Source of the DNA: Tetracladium setigerum
Lineage: Eukaryota; Ascomycota; Leotiomycetes; Helotiales
NCBI GenBank assembly: GCA_031472005.1
Contig: PZJY01000008.1
Coordinates: 2,480,001-2,544,000 of the forward strand
Reading direction: 5' to 3'
DNA: 64,000 bases
Each line of letters starts with the position of its first letter. Within the stretch, counting starts at the first letter, position 1. The position numbers were made by a program, and so were the translations under genes. A model generated the notes under the pieces. It searched no databases, had not been told where the DNA came from, and was given only the letters and a program-made list of their open reading frames with translations. This document shows, one piece after another, positions 23,567 through 35,623 of the stretch.

Positions 23567-24074
23567 GCAGATACACAAACAACTAGATACTTCACGGTCA
23601 CTTCCCGAAACCGGAACAGTGTCAAATTCAGTCTCCATTTCAGTGAAACGAAACTTGACAGATACAAACGCCAATCTTAGTGCCTTGATAGTCCAAAAGT
23701 GACCTTTTCATCTCTATCCTCTAATTTACAGGGTTGGAAGTAGACACGATTTCTGATTTGTACCAAGATTGACAAACTGTATGCCTGAGAGGATTATTGT
23801 ATCTCATTACTGTTTGGGGGAATTACAGTCATGACAATAAACGGTCTACAATTATTTTTGCGGGTCTTAATGATCGTTATTTGCTGATGCCAACACAAGT
23901 TATACAACAAAGATACAGAGCTGGCTATAAGGTTGCTGGACTTGTTTTTCAATCAAGAATGACGAATTGAATAATCAAAAATGAATTTAGCCTAAACCAC
24001 ACTTGAGATTCTCTCTAGATCTAAAAGTTCTAGTGACTCCATATCATCCTTAGATATCTTTCTCCTTCAATCCA
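23567..24074. other. Intergenic between convergent genes
   Basis: About 500 bp between the EthD 3' end and the transporter 3' end. Nothing recognised. Confidence 0.5.
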
Positions 24075-26082
24075 CTAGACTTTCTCTACTTCTGTGTGGG
24101 TTGATTTCTCGGAGGCCGCCTCGTGATGGGCTAAAACCTCAATAGCCAGAGCACTCCGCTTCACATAATCCTTGGCAAAGATGAGATCGATTTCTTCAAG
24201 AGTCTTACCCGTAGTCTATAAGAGAACCAATTGTTAGTGATTTGAGATGTTGAAATAACCTGGGAACGCGCTTACCTCTGGACACATGAAATAAATGAAG
24301 GGGACAGCAGCTGCGCAGGACAATGCCATCCAAATCCAAATCTTCCATCCGACATTCTGAAGAGCAATCTGGGAGACACCGGATTAGTTGATTGTTCGAA
24401 AGATTTTTTTAGTGCACTTACTCCACCTGCAAAGACTGTGATAAACGCGAATAGCCATTCTCCAAAAGCCCCGGCAGCAGCACCAACATGCCTTAGCTTG
24501 AGCGGCGCAATCTACAAGCGAATTAGTATGTACTCAATACTAAATTAGATTTCGAGACTGGGTTTACCTCCGGTCCATAGAGCCAGCATACGCCAATCCA
24601 GCCGTATCCAAATACGGAGTTGTAAACCAATATCGCAGCCACAGCAGTCCATTGAGTTGCGAGAGTTGGATTTGGTTGTCCAATCATGGCTACAAAAATT
24701 ACCATGCAAATCGTGAGAATCACAGCCGAGTACATCATGACGTTTCTCCGCCCAACTTTTTCGATAGTAAAGACTAAAGGTATTGTTCCCGCGGCGAAGA
24801 GAGTATTCATGATTGCGGCTAGAAGCTGGGCCATGAAGGGCGAAAGGCCAACCTGAGCGAAGATCAAGGTGGAGTAGTAAACGGAAAGATTGATGCCTAT
24901 ATGTAGCGCATTAGCATTCGTTTTTAGAAGAGCAATCAGTGGTGGTTCAAGTACCCATCATCTCCTGCAATGAGAGAATCAGAAAAGAAATTCTGATTCG
25001 GCGTCCAACTCGCAAATCACTCCGATCCCAAATGAGATCAAGTAGTTGGAAGCCTCCCTTGTTGCTTTCTTCTAGTTTGATACTCGCCAGAATACCTTGC
25101 TTCACATTTTGAACTGAAGGGTGCTCCAGTGGTGCATCATGGAGTCGCATGAGGACCGAGTCGCCTTCACTGTGTCTCCCCTGGGCATAGTACCAACGAG
25201 GTGTGTCTGGCAAGACGAGCATACCAGCCCCAGATATCAAGGCGAAGACTGTTTGAAAAGCGATGGGGAATCGCTGGAAATATTATTAGTAGAAAATTGT
25301 TAAGCGAAGAAGTTGTGATTTCACATACCCATGAGACCTGTTGATGGGTAAGGCGAGTGAACCCAAAGTCAACCCAGTACGCAAAGGCAGCACCCCCAAC
25401 GAGGAAAACGCATGTCAGCGCAACTGCGGGTCCTCTATCCTCTATTTCCGTACTCATTTCAGCTTGGTAGGTCGGAATCGAGCAAGATATGAACTATTTT
25501 CACTCCTTAATTTCCAGAATCGCATCGGTAACTCAACGGACACTCACCCCGATACCAAATCCCTAAATATTTTGTTAGTTTGTTTTTGAGATCCAGGAAT
25601 GCTAGCGACAGAGAGCTTACACAAATGATACGACCAGCAATCATCTGGCCCACAGACCAAGACGAAGCCTGCAGACTTCCTCCAACAAGCACACAGGCAT
25701 TGCCAAGGAGTATGCAGTTGCGTCGTCCCAATGGCATACCGATCATGGTTACCATCAACGAGCAGACTGCAGCAGCAAGTGTGTAAGATGATGCGATCAT
25801 GGGTATAACATATGTTCCTGTTGGATACTGTATTTGATATTAGCCGTGGCAAAGGTTGGACTGACTGGCTCCAAAACTTACACCCATCGCTCGACGAAAT
25901 GGCTCCGTCTCTTGCACTCCCCCAAGAACCCCTGCATCGTAGCCATACATGCCAAATGACTATTTTTTGTTAGATCTTGATATTTGTAGCCCACAGTGAT
26001 GAGTTGATGAAGTACTTACGATTGCACAACACGTTGTCATGATTCGTTTGAGGACCTTGCCTCGGACCTTGGATTCGAACAT
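24075..26082 (-). CDS. MFS transporter, sugar-porter type
   Basis: On the minus strand there are ten exons: 26020-26082, 25882-25959, 25621-25827, 25548-25562, 25329-25493, 24955-25273, 24568-24896, 24422-24511, 24276-24368 and 24075-24215. All phases agree and give 499 aa. Sugar-porter marks are GYDAGVLGGVQ in TM1, GRR after TM2 (MPLGRRN) and again in EKVGRRN after TM8, DTPRWYY before the central loop, YGPE, and PETTGKTLEEID after TM12. Exon 4 is only 15 nt (GFGIG). Substrates of this family range from hexoses to inositol, quinate and lactose, and none is diagnostic here. It is a plasma-membrane proton symporter. It is divergent from SDR2, with TGAGTCATG between them, so it may import the pathway substrate. 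Confidence 0.85.
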
Positions 26083-26671
26083 AGCGACGAGGGAGAAGAT
26101 ATCGTTACAAAGGATGGCAGAGTTGGAAATTTTGTGATTATTTTCAAGCCCAGCGTAGTATGTGCTTTGCAGATGCTGTTTGACATTATTATAACAATAC
26201 TCCGAGCTGTTGGAGGTTTATATATCCTCTCACTCTCACTCTTCTGTCGAAGAGGCCTGTGGTTGTCGAATACGGGGCCCCGCAGACTTGGTCTTTTCCC
26301 CAGATTCATATCGATTAGAGTTTCGGGAATCAATCCACATACAACAGATAAATTCGAGACCCAGCGGCTCGCTGGCCACGGGACATGCATGAAGAAACCT
26401 CAAGACGAGAATCTTAGCCAGCAAGCCACCATCACCTCCATGAGTCATGACCAGGAAACAGAAATGAACCTTCCTTCTGTCAGGAAATCCTGTCCAGGAA
26501 AATGAAATCGATAAGAACCCTCTTTACTAGCTCGCAATTCATAACCATTATCCACCCATTTGTCCGACTGTATCTCCTAGCTATCGGGATTCAAGCTCCG
26601 GACCCAACTCACGGGATTACCATAACCCCCCGAATCTTGGAAAATCGATCCCCGAAAACAAGTATCCTGCA
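26083..26671. other. Bidirectional promoter, transporter 2 / SDR2
   Basis: A 589-bp region between divergent starts, with TGAGTCATG at 26441-26449. The ORFs reported here are overlapping short frames without family resemblance. Confidence 0.5.
26441..26449. promoter_or_regulatory. TGAGTCATG shared promoter element
   Basis: Lies 359 bp from the transporter start and 223 bp from the SDR2 start. It contains a perfect AP-1/Gcn4 heptamer, TGAGTCA. Confidence 0.5.
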
Positions 26672-27723
26672 ATGTTGGAAAAGATTTCAGCTGTGCCCCG
26701 TCCAGCCCCTCTGGTCTGGCTGATCACTGGATGTTCAACGGGCTTTGGGAGAACATTGGTTCCTGCCATCCTTGCACGAGGTGACAAGGTGATCGCGACT
26801 GCACGAAAGCTCTCTGACCTTTCCTATGTTGACAATCTCAAAGATGCGAAAGCACTTCAGCTTGATGTTACCGCTTCGGAGGAGGTCGTCTGCGAAAAGG
26901 TTGAAACCGCTCTCAAGCTTTTCGGAAGAGTCGATGTCCTAGTCAACAATGCTGGCTACGTGATGTCGGGGTTTGGGAAGAAGTGAGGTAACGAATTGCA
27001 ACCCATACTCCCAACACACGAGAATCTTCATCAAGTGAGCTTACGATTCACCTCCAGCCACGAAGATACACTGCGACAATTTGAAACAAATGTTTTTGGT
27101 GCTCTCAAACTCACACGTTGCCTTCTTCCTCATATGCGATCTCACAAGTCTGGAATAATCCTGTTTATGAGTAGCATATCTGGGTGGCATGGAGTTGGAG
27201 CAGGAGGCCCTTACAGTAGCTCTAAGTTCGCTCTGGAAGGTAAGAACCTTCTTTTCCTGGCGATTTTTTTCATGAAACTGTTCATAATTGACGTAAGATT
27301 GTAGGAGCAGCGGAGTGTCTCCACCAAGAGACAAAACACCTTGGAATACGAACTCATCTTCTCGAGATCGGACAATTTCGCACAAATATTTTAAGTTCCA
27401 ACAACAAATTTGACAAGCTGGGTCCTGGAATTGTCGATTATGAATCTGTCAAACAAAATTTGGCCGACAGACACTTAGCTACCAATGGTTCTCAGCCCGG
27501 TGATCCAGAACTCGCCGCGGAGAAAATCATTGATTTGGCAAAGGGAGAGAACATGGAGGCCTCAAGGTTCCAGAACTTACCATTGAGAATTCCATTTGGA
27601 TCTGATTCTGTTGAAGTGATAAGAAGAAAGTGTGTAGAGACTTTGAGTATTCTGGACGAGTGGGAAGATTTTGCGAGTTGTTCGGATTTTGCGGTGAAGA
27701 AGGATTTACCTAGCTATCATTAG
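26672..27723 (+). CDS. Short-chain dehydrogenase/reductase (SDR2)
   Basis: Exons are 26672-26982, 27058-27239 and 27305-27723, giving 303 aa. The cofactor motif is TGCSTGFG (near residue 20). ATARKL after beta-2 has a basic residue and points to NADP(H). LQLDVT, NNAGY, a catalytic Ser in MSSISGW and YSSSKFALEG follow. The longer C-terminus and the TGCSTGFG variant match the fungal SDR branch often annotated as oxidoreductase or retinol-dehydrogenase-like. It should reduce or oxidise a carbonyl/alcohol pair. It is divergent from transporter 2 under a promoter holding TGAGTCATG. Confidence 0.85.
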
Positions 27724-28140
27724 GAAGGAATAATCCTTGTTTATCTGGATCAATGACTAGACTGTCAGTTCAATTAAAATTGTTAAATTCTGGTACAGCT
27801 TTCTCAAAAGATTGAAAAATACGTTCAAGGATTAATCGAGCGACTCCTCAGCGTATACGTCCGAATGGACCATAACATTGCTCGTTTACACATTCTCAAA
27901 CCTCGAATCTTTCAATATCCCTGTTTACAAACCAACTGTATCTTGAAGTCTACAAATATTACACTGTTTAAATATCTAATTGAAGTTTGTCCGATGAAGT
28001 TGGTACTTGAACACTCTCGATGGTACTGACATCTCCAAGAAGTCTCACTTGCCCACATAGTTGGAAAGACTTAAACAGTCACCTAACGTTCGGTGTATCT
28101 AAAAATTGAATCTAAATAAGAGCCTATGCTGTTACATCCC
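27724..28140. other. Intergenic between convergent genes
   Basis: About 400 bp of AT-rich sequence between SDR2 and AtuA 3' ends. Nothing recognised. Confidence 0.5.
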
Positions 28141-30130
28141 TTAAATCTTTCCCCTCTCTAAGAACACGGTTGGGATCTCAACATGTTTGCATCTAAGGTA
28201 CTCGGCAAGATTTTTTCCCAGCACATCATACGTCGAACTTGACGAAACCCCACGATCCAAATGGTCCTTGAAAAGAAAATGCACAGCTAGATCACAATTT
28301 GGTCAGTAAATTGTGTGGACAAGAACGAAACGGTTTATTTACCTTGAATATTAGGAAGCTCAAATCTCAACACTGGCTTGCCCACATAATCATCGCCAAG
28401 AAGCTCTTTAATCTTTTTGACGGTCAAAAGAGAGCGCAACCAGTCCCACTCATCTGCATGTCTAGTGAAGAAGCCCGCGTTAGCATCAGAGCCTTTGTCG
28501 CCAGAACGGGCATGCACGATATATCCGAGGGGTGCCTTTGTTGATGGACCCCAACTCTCAAGTGCCACTGGATTTTGCGTCTCCCAGCTTGGTTGTTCGT
28601 AGAGAAACGTCTCGGTATCCGTAGGAGCTGGAATGGAAATAGACTTTCCACAAAATGGCATATGAGCAACATGCGTGATTGAACTTTGCGGGAGTAAAGC
28701 AACCCAGTACTCATAATATGGTCTTGGCAATGCTTGCCGACTATCCACCGCAAAAGTTGCACCTGGGTAGCTTTCCATGATCACATCTGTGCAAGGCCTC
28801 AAGAAGTTCTGTAATGATAGTGCTGATTCGTCTTTTGATTGAGCGAAAATGCGAAAGTCGACAGTCGCGGCATCTTGGTTGGAGGGATTGGATGGGCAGG
28901 ACCCGTTGATACGAAATTTTAGCGTGTGATAACTGGATTCGTCCAGGTGATGCCGAACTTGCTGCTCCAACATCGCGGCCTTTTCTTCAATATCCAGACC
29001 GCAGCCAAAATAGTGTACCTCAGCTTGATACCCACCTTTGGCAGTGATTCCCACTTTGGTCGTTGGCGGTGCTTTTCGGAAACCCACATTGCTGACACGT
29101 CTGAAATCGGAGATTAGAATAGCCCATGTATGGCAATTAAATTGACTTACACTTTGTTCTTCCCGGCACTCTCTATCTTGATATTCGTCAATTCCGCAAC
29201 CACATCCGAATTGTAATAGTATGGGCCCTGGATTTCGTACAGAAGCTGTGCCTTGCAGGTGTCGACCGTTACCATTCCATCTCCCTGTTTTTGCTTCGTG
29301 ACGATGAAAGTTCCATCACACTCCATTTCAAGTACTGGAAAAGAAATATTGACAGATTTTCCTGGGAGAGTCTTGAACCCGGTGAAGTTACCGCCAGTGA
29401 CATAAGTGCTGCACTCAATAAAATGACCTGCAACGAAAGCATGTGCAAGCTGGCTGAGATCATCTCGTTCCCATCCAAATGTGTATGCTGCACAGGCAAT
29501 GGTTGGACAGGCGTCCGCAACTCTACCACAAAGAACAATATCCGCTCCTGACTTGAGTGCTTCCACGATCCCAAAGGATCCGAGGTAGCATTGAGCGTAA
29601 ATAGGCTCAAATCCCCATTCAGAGATACTTCTGCCTGTGTGTGCAAGTCGTTAATTTGTGTTGCCATGGTTTCAACAAAAAAAGAAATAAAAAGAAAGAA
29701 CCTTACCTGTCGTCAAGCTTTTAAAGCCATCCCCAGAGCTCAGACTTTTGCTGATGATATCTGAGACTTCATCTCCCTCAACCCAAGCAATTTTCAAGTC
29801 GAGACCAAGATCCTTCACAATTTGCGTCAAGGTCTCGTAAAGCTTCTGAGTATCGCTCGCGCCAGCATTAACAGCAACCTTGATGCCGCGCTTCGCAAGA
29901 TCTGGGAGTGCTGGGACGATGGATTCTAAAAATGATTGTTCGTACTCTTCTCCCCCATCTGAATTGAATTTTGCACCCCCTCTGGAGGTCATGTTATACT
30001 CTGACATCCAATCTCCGACGATGAATGAGATATCCTCATCCTTAGCTAGAGACGAAAATCCATATCTTCGATCAGTGACGGAACCAGAAGCCGAGGCGAT
30101 TCTGAGTGGCTTGGTAGTAGCAGATGGCAT
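28141..30130 (-). CDS. AtuA-family (DUF1446) acyclic-terpene-utilisation-like protein
   Basis: On the minus strand the exons are 29707-30130, 29151-29634, 28343-29100 and 28141-28286, giving 603 aa. The N-terminal AtuA domain has IASASGSVTDRRYG, GDWMSEYNM, VNAGASD, ALKSGADIVLCGRVADA and TYVTGGNF. The C-terminal ~110 residues (ARSGDKGSDANAGFF, then a ferredoxin-like fold) form the second domain seen in fungal and many bacterial members. In Pseudomonas, atuA is needed for growth on citronellol/geraniol in the Atu pathway, but its reaction is not established. Fungal members are largely undescribed. No geranyl-CoA carboxylase subunits are visible in this window. It lies head-to-tail with ALDH1, with TGAATCATG in its upstream region. 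Confidence 0.85.
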
Positions 30131-30819
30131 GGCGTAGGAGTGGTGAGTTGAATTGTTTCACACGAAAGTATTTTGATCTTTGAAATTTGGACAAGAAGTA
30201 GGAAAATAATTGAATGATGGAATGTATGTATTTCTCACTATGGATTGTTCTTATGTTGAGGTGGTCCGGGCTTTATCAAGTTGATGTCCTCGGTTCCCGC
30301 TCCTATGAATTCCGACCCCATCACTTTTGGCTATCTAACCTATGCTTATTCCGGCCTAGAATAAGTTATAATCCTCTTCCCCAGCAATTAATTACTCGCT
30401 GTGATTAGTTTCCCATCACCTCTAGTTATTGGCAGAAGTTGGCTCGAATCATGACAGAAATCCACTTTTGTCTGTGAATCATGCCATTTTCCCCCTCATT
30501 TTGGTGGCATATCGTGCATTGTCCCACAACAGCTCTCTGCATGTTGCCGATAGGCGTGTGAGCTATGAACAATACAACCTCTCGCTCGGGAAAGGATCTA
30601 AATTCTGTGAGGAATCACTTGGTAAGATTACACCAAGTATGGATTGTGGGGAAGCAGCACTTGAAATAGATACCTATTCATGTCCTCCGCTGAAGCGAAG
30701 TCTTGGCTCATTAGGGTGTTCAGGAAAGTCGAGGCAGAACCGTGGAAGTCCTTTGAACAAAGACATGAGAATTTAGAGACTGCAAAACAAGATAAGATGA
30801 TTGAATATTAACTCCAAAT
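30131..30819. other. AtuA upstream region
   Basis: Region between the ALDH1 stop and the AtuA start, both on the minus strand. No gene. It carries TGAATCATG at 30475-30483 and a GAATCATGA at 30446-30454. Confidence 0.5.
30475..30483. promoter_or_regulatory. TGAATCATG shared promoter element, AtuA
   Basis: Lies 345 bp upstream of the AtuA start. A near copy, CGAATCATG, lies 30 bp away. Confidence 0.45.
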
Positions 30820-32682
30820 TTAGTACGTAAGATTTACAAGCACGGTCTTCGCCTCAGTGAAAGAACGAAGAGCTTGTGAACCTTGCTCTCGACCAATTCC
30901 ACTCTCCTTTGTCCCACCAAACGGACAAGATATATTGATATGGCTGATGCAGTTCACTCCCACCACTCCACTATCAATTGCCGAGCTGACTCTCAAGGCT
31001 CGATTGATATCTTGAGTAAAAACGCCTGCCATTAACCCGTACCGGCTATCGTTGGACTTGTCGATGATCTCTTTCTCTGTCTTGAATTTGTTGACAACAA
31101 CAACGGGACCGAAAATTTCTTCTTTGTAGATATTTGCATCTTCTTTGGTATTGGTGAAGATAGCAGGCTCAATAAAATAACCCTGTGTTTATGTTAGTCA
31201 CGGTTTGAATGTGTGGGAAGATGGACATACCCGATCCCCTCTTGACCTTCCTCCCATAAGCAAGGTTCCTTGACGCTCTTCCTTGGCTGTATCAATTATG
31301 CCCATAACTCGATCAAATTGAGCTTTGTCTACTACGGGTCCAATGCCAGTTTGGTCATTCTCTGGGTCCCCCAACAGAGTGGTCTTTTCTTCCATAGCGC
31401 TCTGAAAGCCTTTGAGAAAAGCCTCGTAGATCCCCTCTTGAACATACACTCTTGAAGAGGCGAAACATATCTGACCAGAATTGACCGTGATGGCATTAAC
31501 ACACCTGCGCATATTTTTAGTACTCCATCAGCATCCAATTCAAGTAGAAAGGATAGAGAACTAACCATTTCACTGCATTTTGCAGATTTGCATCGTCAAA
31601 GACAACGGCAGGGCTCTTGCCACCCAGCTCCAAGGTAACTCTTTTCAGATTACTCGCAGCTGCCAACTTTTGCACTGTTTTCCCCGTCGCAATACTACCC
31701 GTGAAACTAATTTTAGCCACCTTCATATGGCTTGCCAACAAAGCGCCTGTGCTCCCATCCCCTGTCAAAATTTGAAAGACACCAGGTGGAAATCCAGCTT
31801 CGATAATGAGTTTTCCAATCGCAGCAGCCATGAGTGGCGCCTTTTCACTTGGTTTCAAAATGAAAACATTTCCGGTTGCGAGTGCGGGAGCAGCCTTGAG
31901 TCCTGTTGAAGCAAGTGGTCCATTCCACGGAATGATTCTGAGAAGTTGTTAGGAATCAACAATTTGCGATCTGGAGAGACGCACCCAGCAACTACACCCA
32001 AAGGTTCGTAACGCACGATCTTGTAGAAGCCATCATCAGCTGGAAACGATTCGCCAGCAAATTTGTCAATCCATCCTGCGTAATCTGATTTTGCAGCATA
32101 TCAATCAGCACGGGGAAGGAATTCTCAACACACAAAACAAACTCTATGCCCCTAAAAAATAGAATCAAAGCGAACTCACAGCGAAAATTCTCAATCGCAG
32201 TACTGATCTCAGCTTTCCCGAACGCGAGAAATGGTGCGCCCAAAGTGATTCTTGTGAGATACGCAAGTTCTTTCTGGTCTCGTTCTAAGAGATCCGCAAA
32301 TCGCAAGAGCAGATTCCTGCGATCGACGTTGGACATTGTCCGCCATGGTGAATCGAGAGCAAACGCTGCGTTGGCGGCATCAACAGCTCTGTCAACGTCG
32401 GTCTTTCCAGCAATGGGAATTTTGTCGGAGACCAGCTCTCCATTGGCTGGATTGTAGACTGATAATCTGTGTTCTAACAATCAGAATCTGGTATTTTAAT
32501 GAACGTGGACGGAATTGCTGCTTACCTCTCCGGGGTTGAACATTCCACGTACTGTGTGAATTGAAATTAGCATGAGATATGAGAAGGATGAGTTTGTCTT
32601 GTTTGTGCGAAAGTTGGGTCCTTACTTCGTTATTGATGAACAACTGAGTGTATATCCCGGTTTGGAGATTTTGTGTTGACAT
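30820..32682 (-). CDS. NAD(P)-dependent aldehyde dehydrogenase (ALDH1)
   Basis: On the minus strand there are seven exons: 32626-32682, 32526-32551, 32180-32466, 31985-32084, 31566-31937, 31231-31504 and 30820-31182, giving 492 aa, the standard ALDH length. It reads as a general fungal ALDH: IIPWNGPL at the cofactor entry, FTGSIATGK, the catalytic Glu in TLELGGKSP, the catalytic Cys in NSGQICFASSR, and EEIFGPVVVV with GGTKESGIGRE near the end. It oxidises an aldehyde to an acid, which would feed the CoA ligases of the block. No targeting tail is evident, so it is probably cytosolic. It is divergent from the metallo-hydrolase over 400 bp that contain TGAGTCA. Confidence 0.9.
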
Positions 32683-33082
32683 TTTATCTTCGAAGGAGAG
32701 TACAGTTGGAGATTTTTCAGGACAGATTTGAACCAGCTTTGCGCGAAGACGGTAGTGATCAATTTGAATGTATGAGATTTTCACCAAATAGTGATCAAGT
32801 AAAATGTATAAAAGTTCAGCAAGCAATGATCTAAGCATAACTTTTATGTTGCAGGTCAACAAGCGAGAAGTGGCCTTGAGTCAGGACCGAAAATGCTTCA
32901 ACTGAGCAAGGAATTCGAGACCCACGAACTTTCAACTCAGATAACCCTAATATTTCATAGTTGACGCATGTACGATTTCCATAATAACCATTGAAAGTAA
33001 AGATTTATTTGAAAATAGCCTAAGGACAATCTCCTAAAACCACCACCTCACTAATTGTGTAATCTTCATTGAAGTTCCCATC
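32683..33082. other. Bidirectional promoter, ALDH1 / metallo-hydrolase
   Basis: A 400-bp region between divergent starts, with TGAGTCA at 32877-32883, almost exactly midway. Confidence 0.5.
32877..32883. promoter_or_regulatory. TGAGTCA (AP-1/Gcn4-like) element
   Basis: Perfect heptamer, 195 bp from the ALDH1 start and 200 bp from the hydrolase start. It lacks the following TG of the 9-base set, but continues as TGAGTCAGGACC. The OYE-promoter copy shares its TCAGGACC. Confidence 0.45.
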
Positions 33083-34360
33083 ATGCTCATCATCCCCGCC
33101 TATTCCTCCCAGCCAGCCATAGTTGAGGTGCAATTAATCAATACCACGACAAACATATCCATCGACTCATCCGGCTTCGTCCAACCCAGTATCAAAGGGC
33201 ACGAAAAGCTCCGCCTTCCAACCTTCTGCTTCCTCATCAAACACGAATCATCAAAGCAAAACGTTCTATTCGATTGCGGTGCACGTACGAATTGGAGAGA
33301 TTTACCACCGAAGATTGTTCAAGTTATCGCTGAGGCGGAAATCAGCGTTGCGAAAAGCGTGGATGAAATTTTGATCAATGGTGGTTTTGAGCTAGAGGAT
33401 TTGAGTTCTATTATTTGGAGGTGTGTATAAACCCAATTCTGTGAGACTGAGACTTGGGTGGGTAAGTGGGGATTTTGATTGACTTTTGAGGGTGTGCGGT
33501 AGTCATTGGCATTGGGACCATGTTGGCGATGCAAGTCGTTTTCATGAAAATACTGAAATATGTGTCGGGCCTGGCTTCAAACAAAACTTTATGCCTGGAT
33601 ATCCCACGTCACCGGATGCGCCAATGCTGGAGACGGATTTTGAGTAGGTGATTTCCTGACCTCTCTGTCCATTATCATCATCACAGGCCAACTGATATTG
33701 TGATTAGAAACCGTAAAATAAGAGAGATTAACTTCACTGATGGAATTCCAATTGGCGGATTTCAATCATTTGACTTCTTCGGAGATGGCAGCCTATTCTT
33801 GCTGGATGTTCCTGGGGTACGTGTTGAGCTGGCTTGATCGAACTTGCGAAGAGATATGAGCTGACGAACAATATATCTGACAGCATGCAATTGGGCACAT
33901 GGCAGCACTCGCGCGAACATCCCCAGACACATTCATTCTGCTAGCCGGAGACACCTGTCATTTCGCAGGTGTGTTTCGACCATCGCCTAATCTCCCTCTC
34001 CCAGAATTAGTGCCTGAGAGCGTAAACATCCACCCAAGATTCTCGCAGCCATGCCCAAGCTCTACTTTCTCATGTCTTCATCCGCATACTCACCAGGCGT
34101 CGAAAAGTCCCTTTTATGAAATTAGTGAGATGGAGGGAGGTTGGTATATCGATCCTAAGATGGCACAGAATAGTGCGGATCAACTGCAGGAGTTTGATGC
34201 TGATGAGAATGTGTTGGTGCTTTTGGCTCATGATACGGCGTTGGAGGATGTACTTGAGCAGTTTCCTACGCAGAGTCTCAATCATTGGAAAAGGAATGGG
34301 TGGAAGGAAAAGTTTGCTTGGGATTTTTTGAATGAGCTTCTTCCGAATAGCAGGAAGTAG
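33083..34360 (+). CDS. Metallo-beta-lactamase-fold hydrolase, lactonase-like
   Basis: Exons are 33083-33420, 33503-33643, 33708-33816 and 33884-34360, giving 354 aa. The zinc-binding signature HxHxDH is SHWHWDHVGD, formed across the first intron. Later ligands are the His in HAIGHM, the Asp in AGDTCH and the His in LLAHDTA. VLFDCGAR precedes the first motif. The layout resembles N-acyl-homoserine-lactone lactonases and related fungal lactone hydrolases more than glyoxalase II. Opening of the lactone made by the Baeyer-Villiger enzyme is a reasonable guess, but esters or other lactones are equally possible. There is no signal peptide, so it is likely cytosolic. It is divergent from ALDH1. Confidence 0.83.
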
Positions 34361-34520
34361 ATCCTGCAACTAGCATGAGGGAATTGACAACTGGGACAAT
34401 TGACATTTAGATGTTGATGAAAACTAGATATTGTATTTAATTGTTTCTCCATTGAACACAGGTATAAACATATTGCTACACACCAACGCGTCGGGTACGC
34501 ACTGTACATTGAATAGCAAA

Positions 34521-35623
34521 TCAAGCCTTGGCCAAGCCACTTTGAAATGCTGGACTGAAAGGATAATCTATATATCCAACTGGCGACTGCTCGACATAAA
34601 AGGTGTCCCGATTATATTTGGTGAGGGGCAGATCGTTGCGGATGCGAAAAGGGAGATCAGGATTCGCCAAAAACGTGCGACCAAAAGCAATAGCGATATT
34701 CTCCTTCCCGTGTTTCTTCATAGCCTCCTCGGCAGACTTAGGTGAGAAGCCACCAGCCAAAATGATTGTTCCAGAATTTCCCCATGCGTCGACGAGAAAG
34801 TCAACTTGATCCATGCCCTCGATATCTCCTGCTCCCGAAATCCGGCCTTCAACGATGTGAAAATAGGCGATATTAATGTCTTTGAGGCGCGCGGCGAGAT
34901 ATGTGAACTGTGGAACTGGGTCGTCCATTTTCATTCCCTGGAAAGGGCTGAAGGGACTAACTCGATATCCCACCTTCTCTGGTCCAATGGCAGCAGAGAC
35001 GGACTTTGCAACCTCAATACCAAATCGAGCTCGGTTTTCAACACTCCCGCCCCATCTATCTTGACGATTGTTGCATTTGTCTTGCAAGAACTGATCCGCC
35101 AGATAGCCATTGGCTCCATGAATTTCCACCCCATCAAATCCAGCTTGGATGGCATTTTCGGCCGCCGTTGTATAGTAACCAATAAAGTCCTGAATCTCCT
35201 GCTCGTTCAGTGGGTGAGGGGTTTCAGAATCTTCCGACATTGGTAGATTGCTGCTGGAAACCAACTTCTGTCCTTCTTTCGCAAGAATCTCGGGTGTTGC
35301 AGCTCGTCCGAGGGCCCATAGTTGACAGAATATGAAGCTGCCTTTCGCATGGACAGCATCTGTCACTTTCCGCCATGCTTGAATCTGATCTTTGTTGTAA
35401 ATGCCAGGGGCGCAAGAAAATCCACCAGCCTGAGGCGAAATGAGCGTGCCTTCGGATATGATAAATGTTCCAGGAATTGAAGCGCGCTGAGCATAGTACT
35501 CTGCAACGATATCAAGGGGACATGAGCTTCGTTTGCGCGATACCGAGTCATCGGGGCCATGATAACACGATGTGTCAACTCATGGTTGCCGATTCGGATT
35601 GGAGAGGAGAGATTTTTCACCAT
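34521..35623 (-). CDS. Old Yellow Enzyme family oxidoreductase, frame interrupted
   Basis: FMN-dependent ene-reductase of the OYE family, expected to reduce the C=C bond of alpha,beta-unsaturated ketones or aldehydes with NAD(P)H. Seen are MAPMTRYRA, YYAQRAS, GSFIFCQLWALGR, VEIHGANGYLADQF (substrate and FMN contacts), DRWGGSVENRARF, YRVSPF and AFGRTFLANPDLP. The reading frame breaks once: after AHVP the sequence has GTCCCCTTGAT where one more C would read VPLDIVAEYYAQ (plus-strand GGGG at 35517-35520). No intron of workable length explains it. Restored length from Met 35621-35623 is about 368 aa. Family homologues start slightly further upstream, so a small first exon may exist. TGACTCA lies 188 bp upstream. 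The break is either real decay or a one-base assembly error. Confidence 0.75.

Noticed and set aside
30446..30454. Second copy of the shared element in the AtuA promoter
   Set aside because: CGAATCATG has one mismatch to TGANTCATG, so it was not counted.
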